IMG/VR virus record: IMGVR_UViG_3300010883_000459
Location: 1 to 24,202 of that record
From: a virus
Strand: one strand, 5' to 3'
Length of the DNA stretch: 24,202 bases
This document shows positions 1 to 5,629 of the stretch, piece after piece. A model generated the notes under the pieces. It ran no database searches. It was not told the DNA's origin and saw only the letters and a program-made list of their open reading frames with translations. Both the position numbers and the translations under genes were made by a program. Positions within the stretch are counted from its first letter, which is position 1; the number at the start of each line of letters is the position of its first letter.

Positions 1-33
1 TATCTCCATACTTGTAAATTTCTTCGCTTTCAT
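1..33 (-). CDS. Partial start of an unidentified gene leaving the window
   Basis: An ATG at 33 opens a frame that stays open to the window edge and gives 11 residues (MKAKKFTSMEI). It lies just downstream of the ligase stop codon in the same direction. A GGAG sequence sits about 15 bases before the ATG, which is further than a good ribosome binding site. A tiny alternative frame (MQSAAMAGAQV) lies between it and the ligase. Too little is visible to name a product. Confidence 0.3.
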   Translation of the reverse strand, partial: MKAKKFTSMEI

Positions 34-71
34 ATTAAACTTGTGCTCCTGCCATTGCTGCTGATTGCATA

Positions 72-1922
72 TTATTCAATTCCTAGAAGTTGTAGAAGAT
101 ATTCTTCTGTCATTACTTGTACGCCAAGTGTCTCACATTTCTTTAGTTTAGCTGGTCCACAATTGTCTCCAATCACTAATGCTGTCAGCTTACCGGACAC
201 ACTTGCGATTTTACCACCATTGTCCTTAATGATATTCTGTAGTTCTACACGAGAGCGTTGAGTCTTCCCACTGACACAATAAGATTTCCCCTCTAACATG
301 CCCGTTGCTGCAGCGAGTACAACTTTATTCTCTATAATTGGATTGTAATACTCAGTAGATGTGATCGCCATCACTTTGGATTGATTAGATTTGAACACTG
401 AATAGATGTGCTCAAGGGTAATTACTCCAACTCCCGCAGGAAGTGGACGATGCCATAGAGACTTACCATCAGTATTCATCATTCCTTCAAAGCCTTCCAA
501 TCCATAATGTTCAATAATCTTACCAATCGTCTTTCTACCTGCTCCAGGCCAAGTCAGACATTGATATAGCTTCGCGATTGGAGCACGAAAAATTTTCTCG
601 CGGATGTCAGTATTAAGCTTCAACTGCTTCTTATAGTTAGGATCAGGAATGAAGGTATAAAGATCATCAAATGATTTGATGCCGAACTTTGTAAGGCTCT
701 TCTCTGTAATGCCTTCAATACCTAATTTGATAATGAATGACTCAAGTTGCTTCATGATCTTACCAGCACAATTATGATTAGTGCACATGAGATGTGTCTT
801 ATTTTCATCCCATTCAGCAGTATGACCACAAACGGGACACTTAACATCATCAATGTAACATGTGCCAATCTTCTCAACCTTAATGATACATGGAATAATG
901 TCACCAGACTTTTGAACAGTTACAATTGAACCTCGAACAATTCCCTTATCGAAAATATATGAGCCATTATATGCTGATGCTCGAGAGACTGTAGTCCCAT
1001 TTAACTCAACGGGTTCGATGATCACAATTGGCGTAAGCTTTCCAGTCTTTCCAAGATTCCATTCAATGTCAATCACCTCTGACCTCTCATTAGTATCGTT
1101 AACTTTAAATGCTCTTGCTGCTGATGGATAATATTTGTCGTTTTCGGACACCCAATCAGTTGAGTGAATTACTAGACCATCAACCATATAAGGGGCTGCG
1201 TCTCTGAATGTATTATAGATTGCAACAAGTCGATCGTCTGTCACCATGGATGTATCTACCCATATAAATTGTGGTACCATAAACCTCCAACTTTGAAGAG
1301 TTAATAATTGCTTGAATCTATTATCATCATGACCTACAATTTCATATGCTACAAATTTGATCAACTTACATAGTTCGGGATGGCAGGTCTTATGACCAAT
1401 AATTCCAACAGTTGAGTTACGAATGTTTTTATGTTCGCGAGTTTTATCAATCTTCTTAAGCTTCTCAAACGACTCATAAGTCATTGTAAGTTCGCCTCGA
1501 ATTGTTCCTGTGAACTCATTGTCAATGTCATCAATAATATATCTACACTTATCAGTTTGATTCTCTCCATATTCTCCATCCCCTCGAGTAGTCGCTTGGA
1601 CAAATTTACCCTGACGAAACTCTGCAACGAGAGCCATCCCATCAATTTTGGCTGATGCACCTAGATTTGCTGTTTTATTGGACTCCCACCAACTCAAAAG
1701 CTCTTCCGCTCCTGCTGTAATCTTTTTGAACGAGCCAATCATTACAGAGTGTTTAACCTTTCCAGGAATATCCATTAGCTGGCGGCGAATATCAATTTCG
1801 CTAGAAGTGGAAGCTTCAATATATGCTTCGAGCTCTCGATCATATTCAGTATCTGACATGATCGGATCTCCCATCCGATACGCAATATTTGCGTTTGTTA
1901 GTGTTTGGTTGATTTCCATCAT
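72..1922 (-). CDS. ligA: NAD+-dependent DNA ligase (LigA-type)
   Basis: The enzyme seals nicks in duplex DNA using NAD+, in phage replication and repair. Domains in order are: an N-terminal Ia-like segment with the SDTEYD motif (about residues 22-29), which binds the NMN moiety of NAD+; the adenylation motif AKIDG with catalytic Lys about 92; TRGDGEYGEN (about 112-121); an OB fold; a four-cysteine zinc finger (CPVCG ... MCTNHNC); a helix-hairpin-helix region; and a C-terminal BRCT domain beginning near GKSYCVSGK. At 616 residues it is slightly shorter than bacterial LigA (about 670) but all domains are present, so it looks functional. T4 itself uses an ATP-dependent ligase, so this is a different solution. 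The frame begins ATGATG. A TATAAT box lies 5 bases before the first ATG and no Shine-Dalgarno is visible. Confidence 0.95.
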   Translation of the reverse strand: MMEINQTLTNANIAYRMGDPIMSDTEYDRELEAYIEASTSSEIDIRRQLMDIPGKVKHSVMIGSFKKITAGAEELLSWWESNKTANLGASAKIDGMALVAEFRQGKFVQATTRGDGEYGENQTDKCRYIIDDIDNEFTGTIRGELTMTYESFEKLKKIDKTREHKNIRNSTVGIIGHKTCHPELCKLIKFVAYEIVGHDDNRFKQLLTLQSWRFMVPQFIWVDTSMVTDDRLVAIYNTFRDAAPYMVDGLVIHSTDWVSENDKYYPSAARAFKVNDTNERSEVIDIEWNLGKTGKLTPIVIIEPVELNGTTVSRASAYNGSYIFDKGIVRGSIVTVQKSGDIIPCIIKVEKIGTCYIDDVKCPVCGHTAEWDENKTHLMCTNHNCAGKIMKQLESFIIKLGIEGITEKSLTKFGIKSFDDLYTFIPDPNYKKQLKLNTDIREKIFRAPIAKLYQCLTWPGAGRKTIGKIIEHYGLEGFEGMMNTDGKSLWHRPLPAGVGVITLEHIYSVFKSNQSKVMAITSTEYYNPIIENKVVLAAATGMLEGKSYCVSGKTQRSRVELQNIIKDNGGKIASVSGKLTALVIGDNCGPAKLKKCETLGVQVMTEEYLLQLLGIE

Positions 1923-1925
1923 ATC

Positions 1926-1946
1926 TAATTATATCAATGCTCCTTA
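1926..1946 (-). promoter_or_regulatory. Early-type promoter-like element before ligA
   Basis: Read on the minus strand, this is AAGGAGC followed by an extended minus-10 (TGATATAAT), then TAGAT and the ATG. It belongs to the repeated family described in the findings. Transcription starting the usual distance from TATAAT would begin at about the start codon. Confidence 0.5.
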
Positions 1947-2230
1947 TTATTAATCCATTGCCCCCAAACTGATTCTGCATACGTATCTCGGATATCGAAA
2001 TCCTCGTATGTCCCGACTTTTCGAGCATCGAGCTCTTGTCGTACAAACTCCTTCCACATTACATCCTTAAGAGATGGTGAAGGATCTATGTTTACACTTC
2101 TCATGAAATAATATAGATCCTTCTCAGATTTGGCTGTTAATAGGTTATCAATATCGTCCCAAGAAGCGCTACGACGTTCTAAAGCGAGGTCGTAAACCAG
2201 TTCATCAATGAGCACGTCTAATCTAGGCAT
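1934..2230 (-). CDS. Hypothetical protein, 98 aa
   Basis: I do not recognise this protein. It is charged and probably helical and soluble (MPRLDVLIDELVYDLALERR ...), with no membrane segment or cysteine motif. It ends with TGA inside the promoter-like element of the ligase gene downstream. Its own ATG at 2230 follows an AACGAAC ... TATAAT element with only 6 bases between box and ATG. That element supports this start and suggests expression alongside the other early-type genes. Confidence 0.75.
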   Translation of the reverse strand: MPRLDVLIDELVYDLALERRSASWDDIDNLLTAKSEKDLYYFMRSVNIDPSPSLKDVMWKEFVRQELDARKVGTYEDFDIRDTYAESVWGQWINNKEH

Positions 2231-2234
2231 ACTC

Positions 2235-2256
2235 TAATTATAACGGAGTTCGTTTA
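2235..2256 (-). promoter_or_regulatory. Early-type promoter-like element
   Basis: The minus strand reads AAACGAAC, five bases, TATAATTA, then GAGT and ATG. It is a member of the recurring AASGAAC plus TATAATTA family. No Shine-Dalgarno lies between box and start. Confidence 0.5.
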
Positions 2257-2267
2257 GCTTTGAACAT

Positions 2268-2342
2268 AAATTTAGCGGGTCCGTTACTCAGTTAAACACT
2301 CGGAGTGCAATTGGCAACAGACCCGCTTGGACCCGCAAATTT
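2268..2342 (-). repeat. Inverted repeat, 14 bp of arm with one bulge
   Basis: AAATTT-A-GCGGGTCC (2268-2282) pairs with GGACCCGC-AAATTT (2329-2342), with one bulged base. A second copy of the right arm, GACCCGC, occurs at 2320-2326, so two pairings compete. The internal segment carries a CACTC-G-GAGTG hairpin. It lies immediately 3' of the tRNA-like element on the minus strand. It may fold as part of a larger structured RNA or act as a processing or termination site. It does not fit a tRNA cloverleaf on either strand. Confidence 0.5.
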
Positions 2343-2400
2343 CATCAGATTGGGACTCGAACCCAACTCGCCGGGCGAGTTATCCACTACACTATCTGCT
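2343..2400 (-). tRNA. Truncated tRNA-like element (CCG in anticodon position)
   Basis: Read 5' to 3' on the minus strand there is an acceptor-like pair AGCAGAT/ATCTGAT (6 of 7 bp), a D-loop-like GTGTAGTGGATA, a perfect arm AACTC-GCCCGGC-GAGTT and a canonical T arm GGG-TTCGAGT-CCC. At about 58 nt it is too short for a normal tRNA. The variable region is missing, the D and anticodon arms compete for the same bases, and position 33 is C instead of U. The triplet at the anticodon position is CCG (Arg). This is probably a deleted tRNA or a tRNA mimic rather than a working Arg tRNA. Confidence 0.45.
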
Positions 2401-2401
2401 C

Positions 2402-2440
2402 AATACTCCAAGTTGTGCGGCCACGCACTAAGGGAGTATT
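2402..2440 (-). repeat. Two-part stem-loop just 5' of the tRNA-like element
   Basis: The outer stem AATACTCC (2402-2409) pairs with GGAGTATT (2433-2440). The inner stem GTGCG (2415-2419) pairs with CGCAC (2424-2428) around a four-base loop. The 13 bp of pairing make this one of the strongest RNA folds in the intergenic stretch. No T-run follows on either strand, so it is not an obvious intrinsic terminator. Confidence 0.5.
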
Positions 2441-2493
2441 CACCGTTCCTGTCCACAATTCAGAAATTGGCCTCCGAATTGTGCTGGTTGGTG
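2441..2493 (-). repeat. Stem-loop between the 2504 gene and the structured cluster
   Basis: CACAATTC (2454-2461) pairs perfectly with GAATTGTG (2476-2483), and CACC (2441-2444) pairs with GGTG (2490-2493) outside it. It is the first of a run of stem-loops covering almost all of the untranslated space between 2231 and 2503. It directly follows the stop codon of the 2504 gene on the minus strand. Confidence 0.45.
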
Positions 2494-2503
2494 CTTTTGA
2501 TTT

Positions 2504-2770
2504 TTAATCGAAGATATCTGTTAAGAAGCTTCTCTTTGGTACATCTTCTGGATTTCTCTCAGCTCTGTACTTGGCGCTATCTAACTCGCGCTTGGTAAGC
2601 ATAATAGGAAACTCTTTTCCGCCATCCTCACAATGAATTACATAATAAATTGTGTTAGCATTGGAGAATTTAGGTTTCTCTGTATTCCATACCTGTAAGA
2701 TATGTCCCTGCTTTACTTTCTCGTCGTTAATTTGATTAGCCATAATTTTAAAGTTTGTACTCTTTGGCAT
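2504..2770 (-). CDS. Hypothetical protein, 88 aa, possibly the 3' part of an interrupted gene
   Basis: I do not recognise the family. The body (WNTEKPKFSNANTIYYVIHC ... PIMLTKRELDSAKYRAERNP) looks like a compact soluble domain ending in a basic helix, and the frame stops with TAA. The start is uncertain: ATG at 2770 (MPKSTN) or GTG at 2779, both without a Shine-Dalgarno. The same frame stays open upstream to a TAA at 2825-2827, and beyond that TAA continues in frame to an ATG at 2887. The stretch before the ATG (GESTPPSQTSEAGVDVGR) reads like a natural protein linker, so the true gene may be 2504-2887 with an in-frame stop. Confidence 0.65.
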   Translation of the reverse strand: MPKSTNFKIMANQINDEKVKQGHILQVWNTEKPKFSNANTIYYVIHCEDGGKEFPIMLTKRELDSAKYRAERNPEDVPKRSFLTDIFD

Positions 2771-2824
2771 TCTACCCACATCTACACCCGCTTCAGATGT
2801 CTGCGAAGGAGGAGTACTTTCTCC

Positions 2825-2887
2825 TTAAGATTGTTGATTGTTTAAATTGGTACTAAGGTTATCTATATTTAGTATATCAGTGTTCAT
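2825..2887 (-). pseudogene. Possible N-terminal part of the 2504 gene, ended by an in-frame TAA
   Basis: An ATG at 2887 opens 20 codons (MNTDILNIDNLS ... NNQQS) that end at TAA 2825-2827. The next codon continues in exactly the same frame, without another stop, into the 88-residue protein at 2504-2770. A CAA to TAA change at that codon would account for it. Against this, a promoter-like sequence (TAATGAAC ... GATATACT) overlaps the first codons, so the segment could instead be an untranslated leader. An AAGGAG follows the TAA but has no start codon at the right distance. Confidence 0.35.
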
Positions 2888-2912
2888 TATGCAACACTTT
2901 TGTTACAAAGTT

Positions 2913-2987
2913 TGGAGCACATTACTGAAATCTAACCAGCTTCATCGGTTTTGCAAACCGCCCCTTATATCAACTAGGTCAATGTGC
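2913..2987 (-). tRNA. tRNA-Cys (anticodon GCA)
   Basis: The cloverleaf is complete over 75 nt. The acceptor GCACATT/AATGTGC pairs over 7 bp, the D arm has stem CCT/AGG, and the anticodon arm is GCGGT-TTGCAAA-ACCGA with U33, GCA and A37. A 4-nt variable loop and the T arm GCTGG-TTAGATT-TCAGT with two wobble pairs follow. U73, the Cys identity base, precedes an encoded CCA. The T loop is unusual (TTAGATT, where TTCGANT is normal). The 5' end overlaps the last 14 bases of the gene at 2974-3231, so the tRNA must be processed out of that transcript or the two compete. Confidence 0.75.
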
Positions 2988-3231
2988 GTTGAAATTCAGA
3001 TGCCATTGGCACACTAAGAATATGATCAATTCCTGTTAGATATTGATCAATATCGTTTGCCATAGCGACAATATCTTCAAATCCACCATTTTCTCCACTT
3101 TCAAATAATTCTGCAGCTAACTCATGAAAATCAAGATTCAATTGTTTCATCTTATCAGCAATTATTTTATCAGGATCATCTTGAGACACTGCTTCATATA
3201 GTCGCTCTAAATTTTTCTTATCTGTGGTCAT
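2974..3231 (-). CDS. Hypothetical protein, 85 aa
   Basis: I do not recognise this protein. It is acidic and predicted helical (MTTDKKNLERLYEAVSQDDP ... ELAAELFESGENGGFEDIVA), without cysteines or membrane segments. Its TAG stop and last four codons lie inside the 5' part of the tRNA-Cys gene. The ATG at 3231 follows a TTAAATA box with 6 intervening bases, which resembles the late-type element of other genes here and supports this start. Confidence 0.7.
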   Translation of the reverse strand: MTTDKKNLERLYEAVSQDDPDKIIADKMKQLNLDFHELAAELFESGENGGFEDIVAMANDIDQYLTGIDHILSVPMASEFQRTLT

Positions 3232-3237
3232 GCTTAT

Positions 3238-3244
3238 TATTTAA
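3238..3244 (-). promoter_or_regulatory. Late-type box (TTAAATA), weak match
   Basis: TTAAATA on the minus strand lies 6 bases before the ATG at 3231. It matches the TAAATA core seen before structural genes, but the first base differs and the spacer is one base longer. Confidence 0.3.
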
Positions 3245-3258
3245 TTGCTATACACTTA

Positions 3259-3519
3259 TTATATTGGATTTCCTTTTGGCCATGGACCCGTAAAGATACG
3301 AGGAATTTTCTTAACAGGTGTGAAATATCCAGGGTCAATGACAACTCCAACATCAAACGCTCCACTTAGTGATGATTGATCGTTCTTCTTCCGGAGGATG
3401 ACAGCACTATATTCGAGGCTGTTTGTGTAAACAAGCATCATAATATCACCATCTTCGTCGTAGAAGCAGTCTCCAGGTTGTATATTGAGTTTCTTCATTG
3501 AATAGCATTGAGAGCTCAT
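3259..3519 (-). CDS. Hypothetical protein, 86 aa, with C-terminal TGPWPKG motif
   Basis: This is a small soluble protein with a beta-rich middle (GDCFYDEDGDIMMLVYTNSL) suggesting a compact barrel-like domain. The C-terminus reads IFTGPWPKGNPI. The TG-x-WP-x-G motif recurs in two other small proteins of this window, at 3594-3815 and 9653-9922. Unlike most genes here it has a clear Shine-Dalgarno (GGAG, 8 bases before ATG 3519), with an AAATAAATA stretch just before it. No function can be assigned. Confidence 0.75.
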   Translation of the reverse strand: MSSQCYSMKKLNIQPGDCFYDEDGDIMMLVYTNSLEYSAVILRKKNDQSSLSGAFDVGVVIDPGYFTPVKKIPRIFTGPWPKGNPI

Positions 3520-3593
3520 GGGCTCTCCTATTTATTTGTCGTTAATTGATAGGTCATTTGATTACTTTGCACTAGTTTAGACCTTAAATACGA

Positions 3594-3815
3594 CTAGTAT
3601 TCTCCGTTGTGTAGGATTCTCACGTCTCCTTGATTATACTTATCAGATTTATTGAACTGTACCATATTAAAGTCATCAACATCTCCAGGAAGTCCTTCAG
3701 CAATTAGTGCTTCATTTAGCTTTTCAGCTGCTTCAACCTTATTTTTAGCTCGAACTACAGCAGCTGCTCCAGTTGGCCAATGCCCTGTAAATGTGTTGTT
3801 AGTATAGATTCTCAT
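3594..3815 (-). CDS. Hypothetical phage-conserved protein, 73 aa, with N-terminal TGHWPTG
   Basis: The N-terminus (MRIYTNNTFTGHWPTGAAAV) is followed by an alanine-rich helix (KNKVEAAEKLNEALIAEGLP) and a strand ending in VRILHNGEY. From memory, small proteins of this pattern occur in other tailed phages, but I cannot name a function. The Trp-Pro motif is shared with two other genes in the window. The ATG at 3815 follows an early-type element with TATAAT 6 bases away, which fixes the start. Confidence 0.75.
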   Translation of the reverse strand: MRIYTNNTFTGHWPTGAAAVVRAKNKVEAAEKLNEALIAEGLPGDVDDFNMVQFNKSDKYNQGDVRILHNGEY

Positions 3816-3819
3816 AATA

Positions 3820-3840
3820 TAATTATATAGGTGTTCCTAA
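3820..3840 (-). promoter_or_regulatory. Early-type promoter-like element
   Basis: The minus strand reads TTAGGAAC, then CACCTA, TATAATTA, and ATG shortly after. It is a member of the AASGAAC plus TATAATTA family. Confidence 0.5.
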
Positions 3841-3877
3841 TTGAAGGTATTCAGGAGATACATCATAGTTCCATAAC

Positions 3878-4291
3878 TTAGCTCCCGGCTCCTAAACGAA
3901 TTAGTGTTCCACCTTGATCGATTTGAATCTCTTCAAGATGCACGTGATGTCCATCATTGTTGCGATGGAAGAATTTGAATACATCTTTCCAAGTAGGATC
4001 GATCATAATAACCTTCTTCTCATCCCAATCCTCGATGACAACTGTCACTCTCTGCAGATCAGCGACCTTCACCTCTGAAATTGCTAGAAGGTCGATCGAC
4101 TTATATCCACCATCAACATCTGATTCATAGATTGACCACCTTGATGCTTGCTCAAATTTGTCACCTCCATAAGTTTCATGGACTGGGACATCCTCTCCCT
4201 CTTCAAACTTTACAAGTTCTTGCCAAATGTTATCTAGCTCTTCATCTTCATAAAGTACTACTCGATGCGCATATTGTTTTTCGAAGTCCAT
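3878..4291 (-). CDS. Hypothetical protein, 137 aa
   Basis: I do not recognise the family. The protein is acidic (pairs such as DEELDN and EEGEDVP), with beta-like segments (VTVVIEDWDEKKVIMIDPTW) and a histidine-rich patch (FHRNNDGHHVHLEEI) near residues 108-122. No membrane segment or signal peptide is visible. The start ATG at 4291 lies 2 bases after the stop of the gene at 4294-4488, so the two are probably co-translated. The ATG is directly preceded by TTAAATAT. Confidence 0.7.
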   Translation of the reverse strand: MDFEKQYAHRVVLYEDEELDNIWQELVKFEEGEDVPVHETYGGDKFEQASRWSIYESDVDGGYKSIDLLAISEVKVADLQRVTVVIEDWDEKKVIMIDPTWKDVFKFFHRNNDGHHVHLEEIQIDQGGTLIRLGAGS

Positions 4292-4293
4292 AT

Positions 4294-4488
4294 TTAATTT
4301 ACATGTTCAAATTCACCTAACTCACAACAACTATTATAGAGATGGCCCATTAAGCTAATTTCTGTTTGAGTTAGCTTATGAGTATTCTTATGGTCGATTT
4401 CACTCGAGTGTGCAAGGATCTGGTAGACAGCATGCATCTCTTCGTGAGTGAGAGTATAAACATATATCTTTTTAGTTTTTCTTTTCAT
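4294..4488 (-). CDS. Hypothetical protein, 64 aa
   Basis: A small basic protein with strand-like beginning (MKRKTKKIYVYTLTHEEMHA) and helical remainder rich in His, plus a Cys pair (NSCCELGE). It has an isolated HEEMH sequence that resembles HExxH by pattern, but nothing else suggests a protease. It is separated from the downstream 137-residue gene by 2 bases, implying translational coupling. An AT-rich segment (AATTTAAATT) lies immediately before the ATG, with no Shine-Dalgarno. Confidence 0.65.
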   Translation of the reverse strand: MKRKTKKIYVYTLTHEEMHAVYQILAHSSEIDHKNTHKLTQTEISLMGHLYNSCCELGEFEHVN

Positions 4489-4505
4489 AATTTAAATTAT
4501 TGGCC

Positions 4506-4520
4506 CTCTTGAGTCAAGAG
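4506..4520. repeat. Perfect 15-base palindrome in a short intergenic segment
   Basis: CTCTTGA-G-TCAAGAG is perfectly self-complementary around one central base. It lies in the 107-base space between the genes at 4294-4488 and 4596-4796. No T-run follows on the minus strand. It could be a protein-binding operator or a weak hairpin. Confidence 0.35.
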
Positions 4521-4595
4521 TAGTTCTTGAAGGCCTAAACACCTCGAGAATTTTGCTTCATCTACTATTACGAGAGGCGCTCAAGGTAAGTTTGT

Positions 4596-4796
4596 TTAGA
4601 CCTTTGGAACAATCAAAGTTTTAAACCCAAACATTTCACTATCTTCCTTGTGTTGCTTAATAGTGCCCTGATGACTTCGCTTAGTGGAAGCCTCCTTCTG
4701 CAAACTATGCTGCGTGAGCATAGTTTGGTGTTTGCGATGTCTTGCTTTGGTAGTCTCCATTGGCTCCCCTTCGTGCTTGTTTTGTTTATCACTCAT
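4596..4796 (-). CDS. Hypothetical basic protein, 66 aa
   Basis: The protein is strongly basic and low in hydrophobics (ARHRKHQTMLTQHSLQKEAS, many Lys, His and Gln), so a nucleic-acid or protein-binding role is conceivable but not shown. The reading is supported by an early-type promoter-like element ahead of ATG 4796, with no competing gene. A perfect 11-bp inverted repeat lies within the frame at 4701-4727. The overlapping plus-strand frame is not credible because it lacks such an element. Confidence 0.55.
   Translation of the reverse strand: MSDKQNKHEGEPMETTKARHRKHQTMLTQHSLQKEASTKRSHQGTIKQHKEDSEMFGFKTLIVPKV
4701..4727 (-). repeat. 11-bp perfect inverted repeat inside a small gene
   Basis: CAAACTATGCT (4701-4711) and AGCATAGTTTG (4717-4727) are perfect complements around a 5-base loop (GCGTG), inside the 66-residue gene. 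No T-run follows, so it is unlikely to be an intrinsic terminator. It may be an operator or an mRNA hairpin. A similar 11-bp repeat lies inside another small gene at 13937-13964. Confidence 0.6.
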
Positions 4797-4805
4797 ATTC
4801 TATCT

Positions 4806-4826
4806 TAATTATATCAAAGTTCCTTT
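4806..4826 (-). promoter_or_regulatory. Early-type promoter-like element
   Basis: The minus strand reads AAAGGAAC, TT, extended minus-10 TGATATAAT, then 11 bases and ATG 4796. It overlaps the stop codon of the 41-residue gene at 4814-4939. Confidence 0.5.
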
Positions 4827-4939
4827 TTACTATCTTCGTACGCTTTCTCAATTTGTTCAATTGTCCTATTGCATCCTGAACACTTACCATTAACGAGACA
4901 ACATTTATTAATGCACTTAGTAACAATCTTCAGGCTCAT
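4814..4939 (-). CDS. Cysteine-rich peptide, 41 aa, resembling DUF1289
   Basis: Translation from ATG 4939 gives 41 residues whose core is CINKCCLVNGKCSGCNRT followed by IEQIEKAYE. The spacing C-x3-C ... C-x2-C followed by R-T and a Glu/Ile-rich helix closely matches the short DUF1289 proteins of proteobacteria, which probably bind one zinc through the four cysteines. The function of that family is not known to me. The ATG lies 5 bases after the stop of the 105-residue gene upstream (4945), so translation is probably coupled. The TGA stop falls inside the promoter-like element of the next gene. Length cut-offs would miss this gene. Confidence 0.7.
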   Translation of the reverse strand: MSLKIVTKCINKCCLVNGKCSGCNRTIEQIEKAYEDSKKEL

Positions 4940-4944
4940 AATTA

Positions 4945-5262
4945 TTACATAGCCTTCGTTGCCTCTGAATCTTTTGCAAATGCTCGACAAGCATCACGAC
5001 CAGCACCTACAACCGGCTCAAGATCTACTCGAACGTCATCTGGAAAGATCCAAATCTCAGAAGGGCTGTTATCTTCATTGACAAATATTAGAGCAGTTTC
5101 AGATTTAGTTGGTTTAGGCTCATCGCCGAGGAAGGTCCCATCAAATAGTCCGAGACCGGATTGTGGTGGTTGAGGAACTACTGCAAGATATGAGCTCATA
5201 ATGTCTCCTACTTGTGCTACAACGTTCTGTCCGCCCTCGAATGGGGTATAGTTTAGTTTCAT
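4945..5262 (-). CDS. Hypothetical protein, 105 aa
   Basis: I do not recognise the family. The N-terminus (MKLNYTPFEGGQNVVAQVGD) and a middle beta segment (ALIFVNEDNSPSEIWIFPDD) suggest a small soluble domain, with Gly/Pro-rich linkers. The start is set at ATG 5262 and not at the further upstream in-frame codon, because an early-type AACGAAC ... TATAAT element ends 6 bases before it. It is followed closely by the 41-residue zinc peptide, so the two likely form one unit. Confidence 0.7.
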   Translation of the reverse strand: MKLNYTPFEGGQNVVAQVGDIMSSYLAVVPQPPQSGLGLFDGTFLGDEPKPTKSETALIFVNEDNSPSEIWIFPDDVRVDLEPVVGAGRDACRAFAKDSEATKAM

Positions 5263-5265
5263 AAT

Positions 5266-5287
5266 CTTATTATATTGGTGTTCGTTA
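5266..5287 (-). promoter_or_regulatory. Early-type promoter-like element
   Basis: The minus strand reads TAACGAAC, ACCAA, TATAAT, AAGATT and ATG 5262. It decides the start of the 105-residue gene. Confidence 0.5.
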
Positions 5288-5337
5288 TTAGTTGGAAGGG
5301 GAGGAAGCACCTCAGCATTAGCAGCTATTATGCGGCA

Positions 5338-5520
5338 TTATGATGAGGGCTTCCAATTAGTGTAGCTCACGGAGCTTTTCTCCGATTCCCTCGTATGGTG
5401 GCAAGGATCTTCATTAGATGATGAGCTACAAGGGGATTGGTCATATGAATGTATGACGATCTGTTCTGGATAAGACGGAACTAGTATATTGATGTATATA
5501 GTCTTAGTAAATTTCTTCAT
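5338..5520 (-). CDS. Hypothetical protein, 60 aa
   Basis: A short protein with a strand-like N-terminus (MKKFTKTIYINILVPSYPEQ) and a polar, Ser-rich tail containing two cysteines (SPCSSSSNEDPCHHTRESEK). Support comes from the strong early-type element immediately before ATG 5520 and the absence of a competing gene. The low-complexity second half makes it less certain that the whole frame is translated. No function is assigned. Confidence 0.55.
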   Translation of the reverse strand: MKKFTKTIYINILVPSYPEQIVIHSYDQSPCSSSSNEDPCHHTRESEKSSVSYTNWKPSS

Positions 5521-5525
5521 CTATA

Positions 5526-5546
5526 TAATTATATCAGAGTTCGTTA
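5526..5546 (-). promoter_or_regulatory. Early-type promoter-like element
   Basis: The minus strand reads TAACGAAC, TC, TGATATAAT, then TATATAG and ATG 5520. It is one of the best matches to the family, with a full extended minus-10. Confidence 0.55.
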
Positions 5547-5548
5547 TA

Positions 5549-5608
5549 AAAGCTAGTAGTAATTACATTTACAGCTTCTCGTTCAGTATCAACGACTTAC
5601 TACTGGCT
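5549..5608 (-). repeat. Inverted repeat, 11 of 12 bp, 3' of the second tRNA-like gene
   Basis: AGCTAGTAGTAA (5549-5560) pairs with TTACTACTGGCT (5597-5608) with one mismatch. On the minus strand the right arm is followed by TTTTAT, so a terminator-like or processing role is possible. It sits between the tRNA-like gene and the promoter-like element of the 60-residue gene. No reading frame of note lies inside. Confidence 0.4.
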
Positions 5609-5629
5609 AAAGAACTGCTGTAAAGAGAT

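Noticed and set aside
2235-2500. tmRNA gene
   Set aside because: A T arm and acceptor-like pair exist, but they are only 58 bases apart, no tag-coding frame is seen and the stem-loops do not match tmRNA layout.
4684-4893. Plus-strand open frame of 69 codons
   Set aside because: It lies opposite two minus-strand genes that have promoter-like elements and coupling, and its product is a hydrophobic mixture without a ribosome site.
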